Notes: generated by a model not told the origin, from the sequence alone. 31,139 nt of DNA from Candidatus Dojkabacteria bacterium S2_J21 (GCA_019248085.1 JAEHHF010000006.1:1-31139), one strand, 5' to 3'. Numbered from the stretch's first letter, positions 1-7,484 are shown. A program made the numbers and translations.

Positions 1-72
1 TCCGCTATCTCAACAGGAATCCCTAATCTCTTACACAAGTCCAACACCTCGTTTACCCCTTCACTCTCATCG
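1..72. repeat. Left-edge inverted repeat, copy A (72 bp)
   Basis: The reverse complement of these bases is identical to 690-761. Read on the minus strand it encodes the middle of a SpoU/TrmH methyltransferase, in frame with a plausible N-terminus that begins at 209. Copy B carries the same codons on the plus strand and continues into the rest of that enzyme. Identity stops exactly at 72 and 690. The two copies therefore mark a fold-back junction at 689/690 rather than a normal repeat family. Confidence 0.95.
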
Positions 73-209
73 TGCTTTGATTTAACCAATACCTTAATGA
101 GGTTCTCTCTTTGATAATTTATGAGATCAATCGTTGGATATGTGCCGAATGAATACGAATATTCGAATTTCTTTTGATATCTTTTTAATCTTGGATCAAA
201 TATGCTCAT
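1..209 (-). CDS. TrmH/SpoU rRNA methyltransferase, 5' fragment running off the left edge
   Basis: Translation from the ATG at 209 gives 69 residues starting MSIFDPRLKRYQKKF and ending in DLCKRLGIPVEIA. The last third is identical to the start of the open frame at 690 on the other strand. Joining residues 1-54 to the plus-strand part that begins at 715 gives a continuous protein of about 243 residues, a normal length for a SpoU-family enzyme with an N-terminal substrate-binding domain. This fragment is thus the true N-terminus, separated from its C-terminal half by the fold-back at 689/690. The start lies 2 bases after the stop of the upstream membrane-protein gene, with a GGGGAAG stretch just before it that could serve as a ribosome-binding site, so the two genes form an operon. 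Confidence 0.85.
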   Translation of the reverse strand, partial: MSIFDPRLKRYQKKFEYSYSFGTYPTIDLINYQRENLIKVLVKSKHDESEGVNEVLDLCKRLGIPVEIA

Positions 210-210
210 A

Positions 211-675
211 TTACTTCCCCTTCACTATATCCTTTAATATCGAGTCTGCGCTCCCCTTAGACCTCACCAAGCTCCACTTCTCCTCTCGGAGCATTAAGTA
301 TGCCTCTTCCACCTTTGCCTTCGTCTCATCGAGTTGTTTGTTTTTGTTCGCCAATTCCTTCTGGGTTATTATTTCCTTCTGGAACATGCCATAGATACTA
401 TTAAGGAACCCAACCAACAACCCTATGTATGCAAAGAATCTTGCCCATACCGAAAGATTCATCATGTTAGAATATTCAAGATTGAAGAAAGGGAGGTAGA
501 AAATTTGGGAAAGAACTAAAAATGAGAGGAGGAATATGATCCAGTAATTGAAATCATCGTACAGCCATCCCTTGTTGAGTAAATACCCCAGCAAAGCCAA
601 GAGCAAGAACATTAAAGATGCAAGTCCAACAATTATGACGAGCAGACTTTCGATCACAATGCCGCTCTTCGTCAA
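211..675 (-). CDS. Membrane protein with C-terminal coiled coil (5' end lost at junction)
   Basis: No family is recognised. The frame shows three to four strongly hydrophobic segments in the first 105 residues, then a charged helical tail of about 50 residues rich in K, E and Q (EIITQKELANKNKQ and onward) that looks like a short cytoplasmic coiled coil. The first codon available here is TTG at 675, but the frame stays open upstream to the fold-back junction at 689/690 and reads as more hydrophobic helix (GVFVFL). The real start is therefore probably missing. It sits directly upstream of the SpoU fragment in the same direction. A role as a small membrane sensor or scaffold would be a guess. 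Confidence 0.55.
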   Translation of the reverse strand: MTKSGIVIESLLVIIVGLASLMFLLLALLGYLLNKGWLYDDFNYWIIFLLSFLVLSQIFYLPFFNLEYSNMMNLSVWARFFAYIGLLVGFLNSIYGMFQKEIITQKELANKNKQLDETKAKVEEAYLMLREEKWSLVRSKGSADSILKDIVKGK

Positions 676-689
676 GAATACAAAGACAC

Positions 690-761
690 CGATGAGAGTG
701 AAGGGGTAAACGAGGTGTTGGACTTGTGTAAGAGATTAGGGATTCCTGTTGAGATAGCGGA
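690..761. repeat. Left-edge inverted repeat, copy B (72 bp)
   Basis: This is identical to the reverse complement of 1-72. The base before it differs (C at 689 here, A in the intact reading on the minus strand), so identity starts at 690. From here rightward the sequence reads as the native methyltransferase locus. The 617 bases at 73-689 are the upstream neighbourhood of the same gene in inverted orientation. Confidence 0.95.
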
Positions 762-1284
762 TAGGGCGATAGACAAGATCTCTACAAAAGAGAATACATA
801 TGTACTAGGTATTTTCCATAAATATGATTCAGCGTTAGATCCTCAAGTTAATCATTTGGTTTTGGTAGAGCCGAGGAATATGGGTAATCTCGGAACAATA
901 ATTCGTACTATGCTGAGTTTTGATGTTACAGATTTAGCAATTATTCGTCCTGCTACAGATATTTTTGATCCAATGGTGGTTCGTTCTACAATGGGAGCTA
1001 TATTCCAAATCAATTTTGAGTACTTTGAGAATATCCAAGAATATATGGCTAAGTACAGTCGAAGGAATATATATACCTTTATGCTTGATGGAGCTAAGGA
1101 TATCCGAGAGGTTAAGTTTGAAGAGCCATTTAGTATGGTCCAAGGGAATGAAAGCAAAGGATTGCCTAAGGAATTCGGGGAATTAGGACAAAGTATATTC
1201 ATACCTAATTCGGACAAGGTTGACTCTTTGAATCTTTCTGTAGCTACTGCGATAGGGCTATGGGAGGCCAGGAGAGGAAAATAA
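690..1284 (+). CDS. TrmH/SpoU family RNA 2'-O-ribose methyltransferase, 3' part
   Basis: The enzyme transfers a methyl group from S-adenosylmethionine to a ribose 2'-OH of rRNA or tRNA. All three SpoU motifs are present: VEPRNMGNLGTIIRT (motif 1, with the catalytic Arg), MVQGNESKGLP (motif 2) and IPNSDKVDSLNLSVATA (motif 3), which together form the knotted SAM site. The first plausible start here is GTG at 715. However, the frame runs back to the fold-back junction at 690, and the true N-terminal 54 residues are found on the minus strand at 209-48, so 715 is not the biological start. The rebuilt protein is about 243 residues. Which rRNA or tRNA position it modifies cannot be told from sequence. 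It lies upstream of tmRNA. Confidence 0.85.
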
Positions 1285-1297
1285 TCACTAAAAATGG

Positions 1298-1303
1298 TAT
1301 AAT
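1298..1303 (+). promoter_or_regulatory. -10 box of the tmRNA promoter
   Basis: A perfect TATAAT lies 42 bases before the mature tmRNA 5' end and 13 bases after the methyltransferase stop. No good -35 is visible at the usual spacing. Transcription would start near 1310, leaving a leader of about 35 bases that would be removed during 5' processing. Confidence 0.6.
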
Positions 1304-1345
1304 TTATGTAGGAATAGAGGTATTCCTAGCTCTTTTTCAATATAT

Positions 1346-1756
1346 GGGGACGTAAGGCTTTCGACAGGAGTCTGCGTTTAGTTGTCACAAACCGAGGGTT
1401 GTCTCGTTAATCAACGCACAATGATAAGTGTAAAAAACAAAATCGTCGCTTTTGCAGAGAATATTAAAGCAAGTTTGGCTATGCCAAATTTCAACTTTAA
1501 CTTTGCTTAAAGTCTAGCCAATTAAGTTTGACTAGTGTCTTTATCCTTATTCTTAGTTAGGGGTAAAAGATAGTCGTTACTAAGATATGTTATTACTACT
1601 TTGTCGGTAGAGTAGTATGTATGAATATAATTACTGAGTAGAGATATCTTTTTGCTGATCTTTTTAGATATTTCTAACTATACAGGATCAGATATGTTTG
1701 TACATGATGCTAGACAATGCTTATGGACGTGGGTTCAATTCCCACCGTCTCCACCA
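1346..1756 (+). ncRNA. ssrA: tmRNA (transfer-messenger RNA)
   Basis: This RNA rescues stalled ribosomes by acting first as tRNA-Ala and then as mRNA for a degradation tag. The 5' end GGGGACG pairs with CGTCTCC near the 3' end to form a seven-pair acceptor stem, followed by an encoded ACCA. The TGGGTTCAATTCCCA T-arm precedes it. The tag frame runs from about 1430 (GTA AAA AAC AAA) to GCT at 1505-1507, with a TAA stop at 1508-1510. It gives about 26 residues ending MPNFNFNFA, long and ending in FA rather than the common LAA. The exact resume codon is inferred. The partner SmpB is encoded at 18475. The 3' terminal A at 1756 is also the first base of the next gene's likely start. Confidence 0.95.
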
Positions 1757-2292
1757 TGAAAAAGAAGACAAGAGTTATTCCTAGATGTTATTCAATGAAT
1801 CACACACAAGAACTTTTTAGAAATGATCCCCCGTATATATATCTAACCGAAGCACCGTCGCATTTAGTTGGGCAAGCGGTTGGAGGCAAAGATCTCCGAG
1901 ATATCATATGTATCATAGACGATAAACTTTTCTATGAAGACCTGCTTATGGTTGAGGGCTCTCTCATTGAAGATACAGGTCTCTTTGTGAGCGCATTCTT
2001 TACTACAAAAGATGAAAAAATAGACTACTGTTTCCAATGTGGCCAAAATGGAAAAGGAGAAGTGCTCTCCACTCTTGTCAGAGTTGAAAATCTCGGCCCT
2101 GTAGATTCATATTCTTCTCTCTTTTACAAAAATAACCAGGCTATTGCAAGAAACGGAGATTTACTTGAAGCCCAGTATATGGCTACATACAAAGAAGGGA
2201 AGTGGTTTGTTCTAAGCAAGGACGACCGAGAAGGAAGATTAGATTGTGAATCTCAAGAAGTGCTTTCTAGGGCAAAAGAGTATGTCTTTTAG
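1756..2292 (+). CDS. Hypothetical protein, 178 residues
   Basis: No family is recognised. From the ATG at 1756 the protein begins MKKKTRVIPRCYSMNH. An alternative start is the ATG at 1795. It is soluble-looking, without a signal peptide or membrane helix, of mixed alpha/beta composition, with three scattered Cys in the body. The frame extends upstream through the tmRNA 3' end only by chance. The ATG at 1756 overlaps the last base of tmRNA, and no ribosome-binding site is possible there without using tmRNA sequence. Either translation occurs from an unprocessed transcript, or the start is 1795. It converges on the minus-strand gene at 2314 with only 21 bases between them and no visible terminator hairpin. 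Confidence 0.6.
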   Translation: MKKKTRVIPRCYSMNHTQELFRNDPPYIYLTEAPSHLVGQAVGGKDLRDIICIIDDKLFYEDLLMVEGSLIEDTGLFVSAFFTTKDEKIDYCFQCGQNGKGEVLSTLVRVENLGPVDSYSSLFYKNNQAIARNGDLLEAQYMATYKEGKWFVLSKDDREGRLDCESQEVLSRAKEYVF

Positions 2293-2313
2293 AGCAAAGC
2301 AGTCGTTGGAAGG

Positions 2314-3138
2314 TTATTCCACCACCACCATACTCTTCAAAATATCATCAACCTTTAATAACTCCTCTCCCGTTATTGCTGTATTAAAACCATAGAAATA
2401 TGCCTCATACGGATAGTTACTCTCGTCGGTATATGATAGCCCTTCAAAAGTAACAATAACATTAAAACATGGAGCTTCGAAATAGTTATTACCCTCTTCG
2501 TCATCTAGGTAGATCTTCGTAGCTATTCTTCTAACAGTTCTCCCAAGGACATCATATTCTGCATATGGCATATTACTAAAATCATTTATATTCATAGCAT
2601 CACCCATCTCATCTGCAGAAGCCTGTGCTTGTGCTCTATATGCTGGATTATCATCTGCGAAAGCATAGTACTCACTACAACCAGCAAAACCGATACCGTT
2701 AACACCCGCTAGATGAAAGAGTTCTGTATTGCTTGCATTAAATATCTTGATAGCTGTTAATCCAGTATAGATTGGCCCCTCTGAGAGATATTCTGTACCC
2801 TGTCCATTGTAATATTCTTGCATCGTCCAACCGATAGGCAGAGTAGCGGTAACTGTTTGCCCTGTAAATGTAGTAGTGGAAGCCGAAGTATCATTAGATT
2901 CTGTAGCATCGCTATCGTTCGTATTTGCATCTTCACTAGTATCCTCAGCAGAATTTGTTTTACTTAATAATGGGATCTGTATGTATTCCTTCTCATAAGC
3001 AATATATACAAGTAACCCAACAACGATAAGTGCTAGAAATATACACAAAGCGACGAGGCCTCCATGAGATTTAGGTTTTGAAGCGGGCTTAGGAGTAGTG
3101 GTTGGTGTTTCCGTCGTTCCGTTTGGGATGTTATCCAT
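2314..3138 (-). CDS. Membrane-anchored surface protein, 274 residues
   Basis: Not a recognised family. The N-terminus (about 1-26) is rich in Thr, Pro and Lys and should be cytoplasmic. One membrane helix follows (about residues 28-50, LVALCIFLALIVVGLLVYIA), then a Ser/Thr/Asp/Glu-rich linker (about 60-95) and an outer domain of about 175 residues with two Cys. This is the layout of an N-anchored extracytoplasmic protein. The membrane segment resembles that of the next gene upstream (3159-3404), suggesting a shared anchor joined to different outer domains. It is the last gene of the minus-strand run that includes the ABC exporter, so it could be a partner or cargo-related factor, but that is inference. 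Confidence 0.7.
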   Translation of the reverse strand: MDNIPNGTTETPTTTPKPASKPKSHGGLVALCIFLALIVVGLLVYIAYEKEYIQIPLLSKTNSAEDTSEDANTNDSDATESNDTSASTTTFTGQTVTATLPIGWTMQEYYNGQGTEYLSEGPIYTGLTAIKIFNASNTELFHLAGVNGIGFAGCSEYYAFADDNPAYRAQAQASADEMGDAMNINDFSNMPYAEYDVLGRTVRRIATKIYLDDEEGNNYFEAPCFNVIVTFEGLSYTDESNYPYEAYFYGFNTAITGEELLKVDDILKSMVVVE

Positions 3139-3158
3139 AATATATATAAATTAAAAAT

Positions 3159-3404
3159 TTAATTATTCTCTATACATGCCATTGCGGTACAGACAACCTG
3201 TCCGTTGCTACATGCACAGTAGTTGCAACCATCGGAGGATTTAAATGATTCTCCGTCGGCATATGACCAACCTGCATAATCACAGCGAGCTTTTTGTTGA
3301 GAGATAGTGTTGTAATATACAACGTAACTGATTAGTCCAACGACGATTATTCCAAGGGTAATACATAGTCCAATGAGAAAATCATGTTTCTTGGTTTCTT
3401 CCAT
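3159..3404 (-). CDS. Small membrane-anchored protein with pacifastin-like Cys pattern
   Basis: An 81-residue protein with a short cytoplasmic start, a membrane helix (about 10-30, GLCITLGIIVVGLISYVVYY) and an outer domain with six Cys. The last five follow C-N-x-C-x-C-x2-G-x3-C-T-x3-C, the spacing of the pacifastin light-chain (and broadly VWC-like) inhibitor fold. The first Cys is 18 residues before the second, longer than the usual 9-12. In animals such domains inhibit serine proteases. Whether this one does is unknown, and only the Cys/Gly/Thr spacing supports the match. A TATACT -10 ends 6 bases before the ATG. The gene lies between the ABC exporter and the 274-residue surface protein. 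Confidence 0.65.
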   Translation of the reverse strand: MEETKKHDFLIGLCITLGIIVVGLISYVVYYNTISQQKARCDYAGWSYADGESFKSSDGCNYCACSNGQVVCTAMACIENN

Positions 3405-3410
3405 ATGTCT

Positions 3411-3416
3411 AGTATA
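3411..3416 (-). promoter_or_regulatory. -10 box 6 bases before the 81-residue gene
   Basis: On the minus strand this reads TATACT and ends 6 bases before the ATG at 3404, so the transcript would begin at or next to the start codon. It also lies 2 bases beyond the stop codon of the upstream ABC gene. Confidence 0.5.
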
Positions 3417-3418
3417 TA

Positions 3419-5194
3419 TTATTTTCCTACAAAACGAGAATACATTTCAAAGTACAAACCTTTGAGTGCGAGGAGCTCTTTGTGGGTGCCTTTCTCAAGA
3501 ATAGTGTTATCTTTAATTAGTATAATTTGATCAGCATTAAAGATGGTACTTAACCTATGGGCGATGATAAATGTGGTTTTTCCTTTACATGCCTTTTCAA
3601 TTGCCCCTTGTAACATTTTTTCAGACTTAGTATCAATCCTAGCCGTAGCCTCATCCAGGATTAAGATCTTAGGATCTCTAAGCAATATTCTGGCCAGGGC
3701 AATTATCTGCCTCTGACCAGCGCTAATCTCACTACTTTCTGTACTTATGTTTGTATGTAAACCGTAAGGGAGGGCTTCTATAAAGGATGCCACACCTAAG
3801 TCGCTGAATATTTTAAGTGCTTGTTTCTCCCTTACTTTAGGATTGTTGTATTTCAAATTATTTAAGATTGTATCTTCAAATAAAAAAGTATCTTGGATGA
3901 GGTACCCAATGTTTTTCCTAAGTTTTTCTAAATCCCATTCTCGGATGTCTCTTCCATCAAGATATATAGTCCCGCTATCTATATCGTAAAGCCTAGCTAT
4001 GAGATTTACAAAGGTTGTCTTACCTGCACCAGTAGGTCCGACAATGGCGATTGTTTGACCAGCTTTAACTTCAAAATTTATATCCGAGAGAACTTTCTCG
4101 CTTTCAACATAGGAGAAATCTACATCTACAAATTCGATATTCCCCTCTACGGTTTTTGGCTTGTATGGGAGTGGAACTGTTGCGATATCGCTTTCTAACT
4201 CTAGTACATCACTTAGCCTTTCGGAAGATGCAAGGCCGGTCTTAATCGTTCTCCAGATCTCTGAAATGCTGACTACCTTCTGCAGGAGATCTTGGGTATA
4301 TGAAAGAATCAATATCACAGTACCAATTGTAATGATTTGTTTCTGATACAAGTTAAGAGAGGTTAGCAAAAGAGATCCGACTGCCAATACACTTAGGAAC
4401 GTAAGCATAGCCTTCGCGAAAGCGGTTAAAAATGAAACTTTCTTCATGGTATTAAAATATGTTTCTGTCTTCTTCTCGAAACTCTTTGTCCAACTCTTCT
4501 GCTGGTTTGTCGATTGTATTGCCACGAACCCATCTAAAGATTCCTGTACATTAGCACTTATATCACCCTCTTTCCTTAAGGATTCGGAGATTGGTTTCTC
4601 TATGATTCTTCCCTGAATAAGGATGTATATGACCATGATAAACGCTCCTCCAAGTGCAATTAAACCGATAATATCGTTTTGTAGGAAGATTGAAATCAGA
4701 ATAATGACAACTGAGAAAATAATATCCAGTAATCGGATAATACCTTCGGAGAAAAATGCGCTTAACGCATCGACATTTCCAGTCAGTCTTTGTATTATAT
4801 CTCCAGACTGATTGTCGGAGAAGAACTTACTAGGGAGCATCTGTATTTTGTTAAAGAGTTCTCTTCGTATATTGAAGAGAATTCTTTGACCAAGTTTTCC
4901 TGTAAAGAATAGTCTGACATAACTCAGGATTAGATAAACTAAAGCTAGGCCAACAAAGATCATTGTGGTTTGTGTTAGACCACTCAAATCGCGGTTTGTA
5001 ATGTTGATATCGATAGCTGTTTTAAGTAGTCGTGGAAGTATTGAATTCCCGAGAATTGTTGCTAAAAGAAGACCAAGGGATATCAAAATGAATGAAAATA
5101 TGTAAGGTTTTGTATGCCTGAGTATCAGTTTGATGCCCTTCTTGTAATCAACATCCCTGTCTAATTGTAAATTGTATGTTTGATTTTTACTCAT
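3419..5194 (-). CDS. ABC exporter subunit with canonical ATPase site
   Basis: A half-transporter of 591 residues: a six-helix membrane domain (about 1-345) followed by a nucleotide-binding domain. It shows Walker A VGPTGAGKTT (about residue 385), signature SAGQRQ (about 490), Walker B ILILDEATARID with the catalytic Glu, and the switch His in IAHRLST (about 541). The signature starts ISAGQ instead of LSGGQ. With the partner encoded just upstream it should form a heterodimer like TM287/TM288 or BmrCD, in which one ATP site is consensus and one degenerate. Its own Walker A/B would form the working site, and its altered signature would fall in the weak one. The ATG overlaps the partner's stop by 8 bases. 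The substrate is unknown (drug, lipid or peptide). Confidence 0.93.
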   Translation of the reverse strand: MSKNQTYNLQLDRDVDYKKGIKLILRHTKPYIFSFILISLGLLLATILGNSILPRLLKTAIDINITNRDLSGLTQTTMIFVGLALVYLILSYVRLFFTGKLGQRILFNIRRELFNKIQMLPSKFFSDNQSGDIIQRLTGNVDALSAFFSEGIIRLLDIIFSVVIILISIFLQNDIIGLIALGGAFIMVIYILIQGRIIEKPISESLRKEGDISANVQESLDGFVAIQSTNQQKSWTKSFEKKTETYFNTMKKVSFLTAFAKAMLTFLSVLAVGSLLLTSLNLYQKQIITIGTVILILSYTQDLLQKVVSISEIWRTIKTGLASSERLSDVLELESDIATVPLPYKPKTVEGNIEFVDVDFSYVESEKVLSDINFEVKAGQTIAIVGPTGAGKTTFVNLIARLYDIDSGTIYLDGRDIREWDLEKLRKNIGYLIQDTFLFEDTILNNLKYNNPKVREKQALKIFSDLGVASFIEALPYGLHTNISTESSEISAGQRQIIALARILLRDPKILILDEATARIDTKSEKMLQGAIEKACKGKTTFIIAHRLSTIFNADQIILIKDNTILEKGTHKELLALKGLYFEMYSRFVGK

Positions 5195-6908
5195 CGTAGT
5201 TACTTTGTGTTAATTCAATCTCTCTGTAAAGGGAAGATGTTTTTAGAAGGTCATCGTGTGTACCAGATTCTGAAATCCTTCCCTCATCGAAAATATATAT
5301 TTGATTACAATCTTTGAGAGAGGAGATCTTTTGGCTTACAAGTATCATTGAAAGATTTGGGTAGCTCTTTTTGATATTTTCGAATACTCTGCCTTCGGTA
5401 TTTGCATCTAACCTGCTTGTTACATCGTCCAATATGAGTAGAGAAGGATGATCTACCAAAGCTCTTGCAATCATGATTCTTTGTTTTTGACCACCAGAGA
5501 GGTTAGAACCTTTCTCCCCAGCTATTGTTTTATATCCCTTTTCTAACTTCTTTGTAAATTCATCTACATCTGCAATTCTTGCAGCTTTCAGAATGTCTTT
5601 TTCTTTGATATTCCTTCCGAACCGGATATTTTCATATATTGTTTCGTTAATGAGGAAATTTTCTTGGAAGCAGAATCCGATTTCTTTCCTTAAATCATTA
5701 ACTTTGTACTCCTTTATATCTCTCCCATTCACAAGTATTTCCCCTGAAGTCGGCTCGACCGCTCGAAGGAAATTCTTCAAGAAAAGGGTTTTCCCCGAGC
5801 CAGTCAAACCCATTATTCCAATCTTCTGTTCCTTTTCTAGGTCAAAATCTATGTTTTCTAAGATATTTATACCTTCGTCAAGGAAGGATAATTTCTTTAT
5901 ATGTATGTCGTTGATTTCTTTTAAGGGCTCTTTCCCATCTACAAAATCAATATTACGGTCCAATACATCACTTATTCTCTGTAATGAAGCCATGGACTGT
6001 CCTAGGATTGTCGCCATGAAGCTTAACGAAATGAGGGGCATCACAAATACGAGAACGTAAAGATTGAATGCAGAGATGTCTCCGATGGGCAATCGACCTG
6101 CGATGGATTCTTGTCCTCCAATTTGTATGATGAGTATGGAGCATATGTAGAAGAGGGCACTAATGGCAGGTATTGCGATTGCAAATATTTTCGTTACCTC
6201 TAGACCCAAGTTTCTTGAAAGCTCGTTTTGTTCTTTAAATTTCTTAATCTCCGCCTTTTCTGCAACAAAGACTCTAACTAACATGGACGCTTTGATATTC
6301 TCATTTATGACCTTGTTCAGGCTATCTCGAACCTTCTGTATCTCTTTAAATATTTTGAACTTGTTTTTAAGTATGAGAACTAGGATGGCGACAAAGGTTG
6401 GGACAGAGATGACCACATATGTGGCTAATTTAGCATTGAGGGAGAACATCATTATGACACTCCCTACGAGTAAAACTATTCCCGTGATTGCAAAGGCGAT
6501 AAATTGTATGAAAGAGGATTTGACATAGTTAACGTCGCTGAGGATCACGGTAAGTATCTTAGAGGGTTTTTCCTTGACTAGGTAGTTGTAGTCTTGTTTG
6601 AGCACTTTGGCCATGAGTCTGTTTCTCAAATCTGTGCCGATTTTCTCTCCTAGCAGGGCAAAAAGATACCCTTGGGTTAATGAGGCAATAGGGGAGAATA
6701 TTGCTAGACCACCCACTAAGTAGTAGAAAGTCTTTGGTACTTGTAATGTGGCTTGGTATTCATTAATGACCCCGGATATTATCTTTGGGATTGTAAGGTT
6801 TAGGAGATTGAGTATGACTAGGAATATGAATGAGCCTACAAAAAGCAAGACATATTCTTTCTTCGTCGCATATCTTTTTAATACTTTGAACGGATTTCTT
6901 CTCGGCAT
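5187..6908 (-). CDS. ABC exporter subunit with degenerate ATPase site
   Basis: A half-transporter of 573 residues with an N-terminal six-helix membrane domain and a C-terminal nucleotide-binding domain. Walker A is GLTGSGKT (about 364) and the signature LSGGQKQR (about 466) is canonical. Walker B reads LLILDDVTSRLD, with Asp in place of the catalytic Glu. The switch histidine is Gln (LVSQKISS, about 521). These two changes are the known marks of the non-hydrolysing site in heterodimeric type IV exporters. It is transcribed before its partner and overlaps it, which favours balanced synthesis. A TATAAT ending 7 bases before the ATG contains the stop of the DUF2177 gene. Confidence 0.93.
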   Translation of the reverse strand: MPRRNPFKVLKRYATKKEYVLLFVGSFIFLVILNLLNLTIPKIISGVINEYQATLQVPKTFYYLVGGLAIFSPIASLTQGYLFALLGEKIGTDLRNRLMAKVLKQDYNYLVKEKPSKILTVILSDVNYVKSSFIQFIAFAITGIVLLVGSVIMMFSLNAKLATYVVISVPTFVAILVLILKNKFKIFKEIQKVRDSLNKVINENIKASMLVRVFVAEKAEIKKFKEQNELSRNLGLEVTKIFAIAIPAISALFYICSILIIQIGGQESIAGRLPIGDISAFNLYVLVFVMPLISLSFMATILGQSMASLQRISDVLDRNIDFVDGKEPLKEINDIHIKKLSFLDEGINILENIDFDLEKEQKIGIMGLTGSGKTLFLKNFLRAVEPTSGEILVNGRDIKEYKVNDLRKEIGFCFQENFLINETIYENIRFGRNIKEKDILKAARIADVDEFTKKLEKGYKTIAGEKGSNLSGGQKQRIMIARALVDHPSLLILDDVTSRLDANTEGRVFENIKKSYPNLSMILVSQKISSLKDCNQIYIFDEGRISESGTHDDLLKTSSLYREIELTQSNYDE

Positions 6909-6915
6909 AGGTCAC

Positions 6916-6921
6916 ATTATA
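6916..6921 (-). promoter_or_regulatory. -10 box fused to the DUF2177 stop codon
   Basis: On the minus strand this reads TATAAT, ending 7 bases before the ABC exporter ATG at 6908. Its inner TAA (6919-6917) is the stop codon of the DUF2177 gene. A transcript from it would be leaderless or nearly so. Confidence 0.55.
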
Positions 6922-7318
6922 CCCTTAGGAGAGTAGCTATGTAATATCCTGCGATTGAGGTTATGGTCGAAACCGATGTCCCCCATATTATATCGATGAT
7001 TGTTATAGATACTGGCCAGCCTTTTAATGTCGCGAGATTGGTTAAATCGTATGTAGAGTAGGAGAGCATACCAAAAAGTGCTCCAAGCATTATGGTTTTC
7101 CAGAGGTTTTGTGATTCATATCCTGGTAATACCGCAAAGATAATTACACCTACTACAAAGATGAGGTAGAAAATAAGGGCTGGGAGGAGTTTAGGTTCCG
7201 AGGCCATTAGGTGTCCAATCTTTGTGGAGTAGAACCCCGAGGCTACGAATTTAAGCCAGATGAAATCTATGACAAAGAAAACGACAAAGGTTATGAGGTA
7301 GAGGTATATGTATTTCAT
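6917..7318 (-). CDS. DUF2177 family membrane protein
   Basis: A 133-residue integral membrane protein with four predicted helices. Family features seen are the early acidic/aromatic pair in FFVIDFIWLKF, the central SYSTYDLTNLATLKGWP segment and the late IIDIIWGTSVS segment. The function of DUF2177 is not established. Two -10 candidates lie upstream on the minus strand: TATAAT at 7352-7347, and GATAAT at 7329-7324, which ends 5 bases before the ATG. It precedes the ABC exporter pair in the same direction, and its stop codon lies inside the exporter's -10 box. Confidence 0.8.
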   Translation of the reverse strand: MKYIYLYLITFVVFFVIDFIWLKFVASGFYSTKIGHLMASEPKLLPALIFYLIFVVGVIIFAVLPGYESQNLWKTIMLGALFGMLSYSTYDLTNLATLKGWPVSITIIDIIWGTSVSTITSIAGYYIATLLRV

Positions 7319-7382
7319 TAGGATTATCAGTTAAATTTATCTTTTTATTATATCATCTGTGAACATTCTGGGTTGTTGAATA

Positions 7383-7471
7383 CGGAGAGGGCGGGATTCG
7401 AACCCGCGATAGGTTTTAAGGCCTATGCCTCGTTAGCAGTGAGGTACTTTCGGCCACTCAGTCACCTCTCC
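7383..7471 (-). tRNA. tRNA-Ser (anticodon GCU)
   Basis: On the minus strand it starts GGAGAGGTGACTGAGTGG. The acceptor stem GGAGAGG pairs with CCTCTCC and G is the discriminator. The anticodon loop is CTGCTAA (GCU, reads AGC/AGU). A long variable arm (ATAGG paired with CCTAT) marks the serine class, and the T-loop TTCGAAT is regular. No CCA is encoded. The closing pair of the anticodon stem (31-39) is an A-C mismatch. A TATAAT on the minus strand at 7490-7485 is the likely promoter. Confidence 0.95.
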
Positions 7472-7484
7472 ATACAACTTGGTA

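Noticed and set aside
134..519. Plus-strand open frames at 134-394 and 334-519
   Set aside because: They lie opposite the membrane-protein gene and the methyltransferase fragment, whose reading is supported by composition and by the repeat at 690-761.
715..717. GTG at 715 as the true start of the methyltransferase
   Set aside because: The same codons occur inside a longer native reading on the minus strand, which supplies 54 more N-terminal residues of normal SpoU type.
1717..1755. Extension of the unknown gene into the tmRNA 3' end
   Set aside because: Those codons are the T-arm and acceptor of tmRNA.
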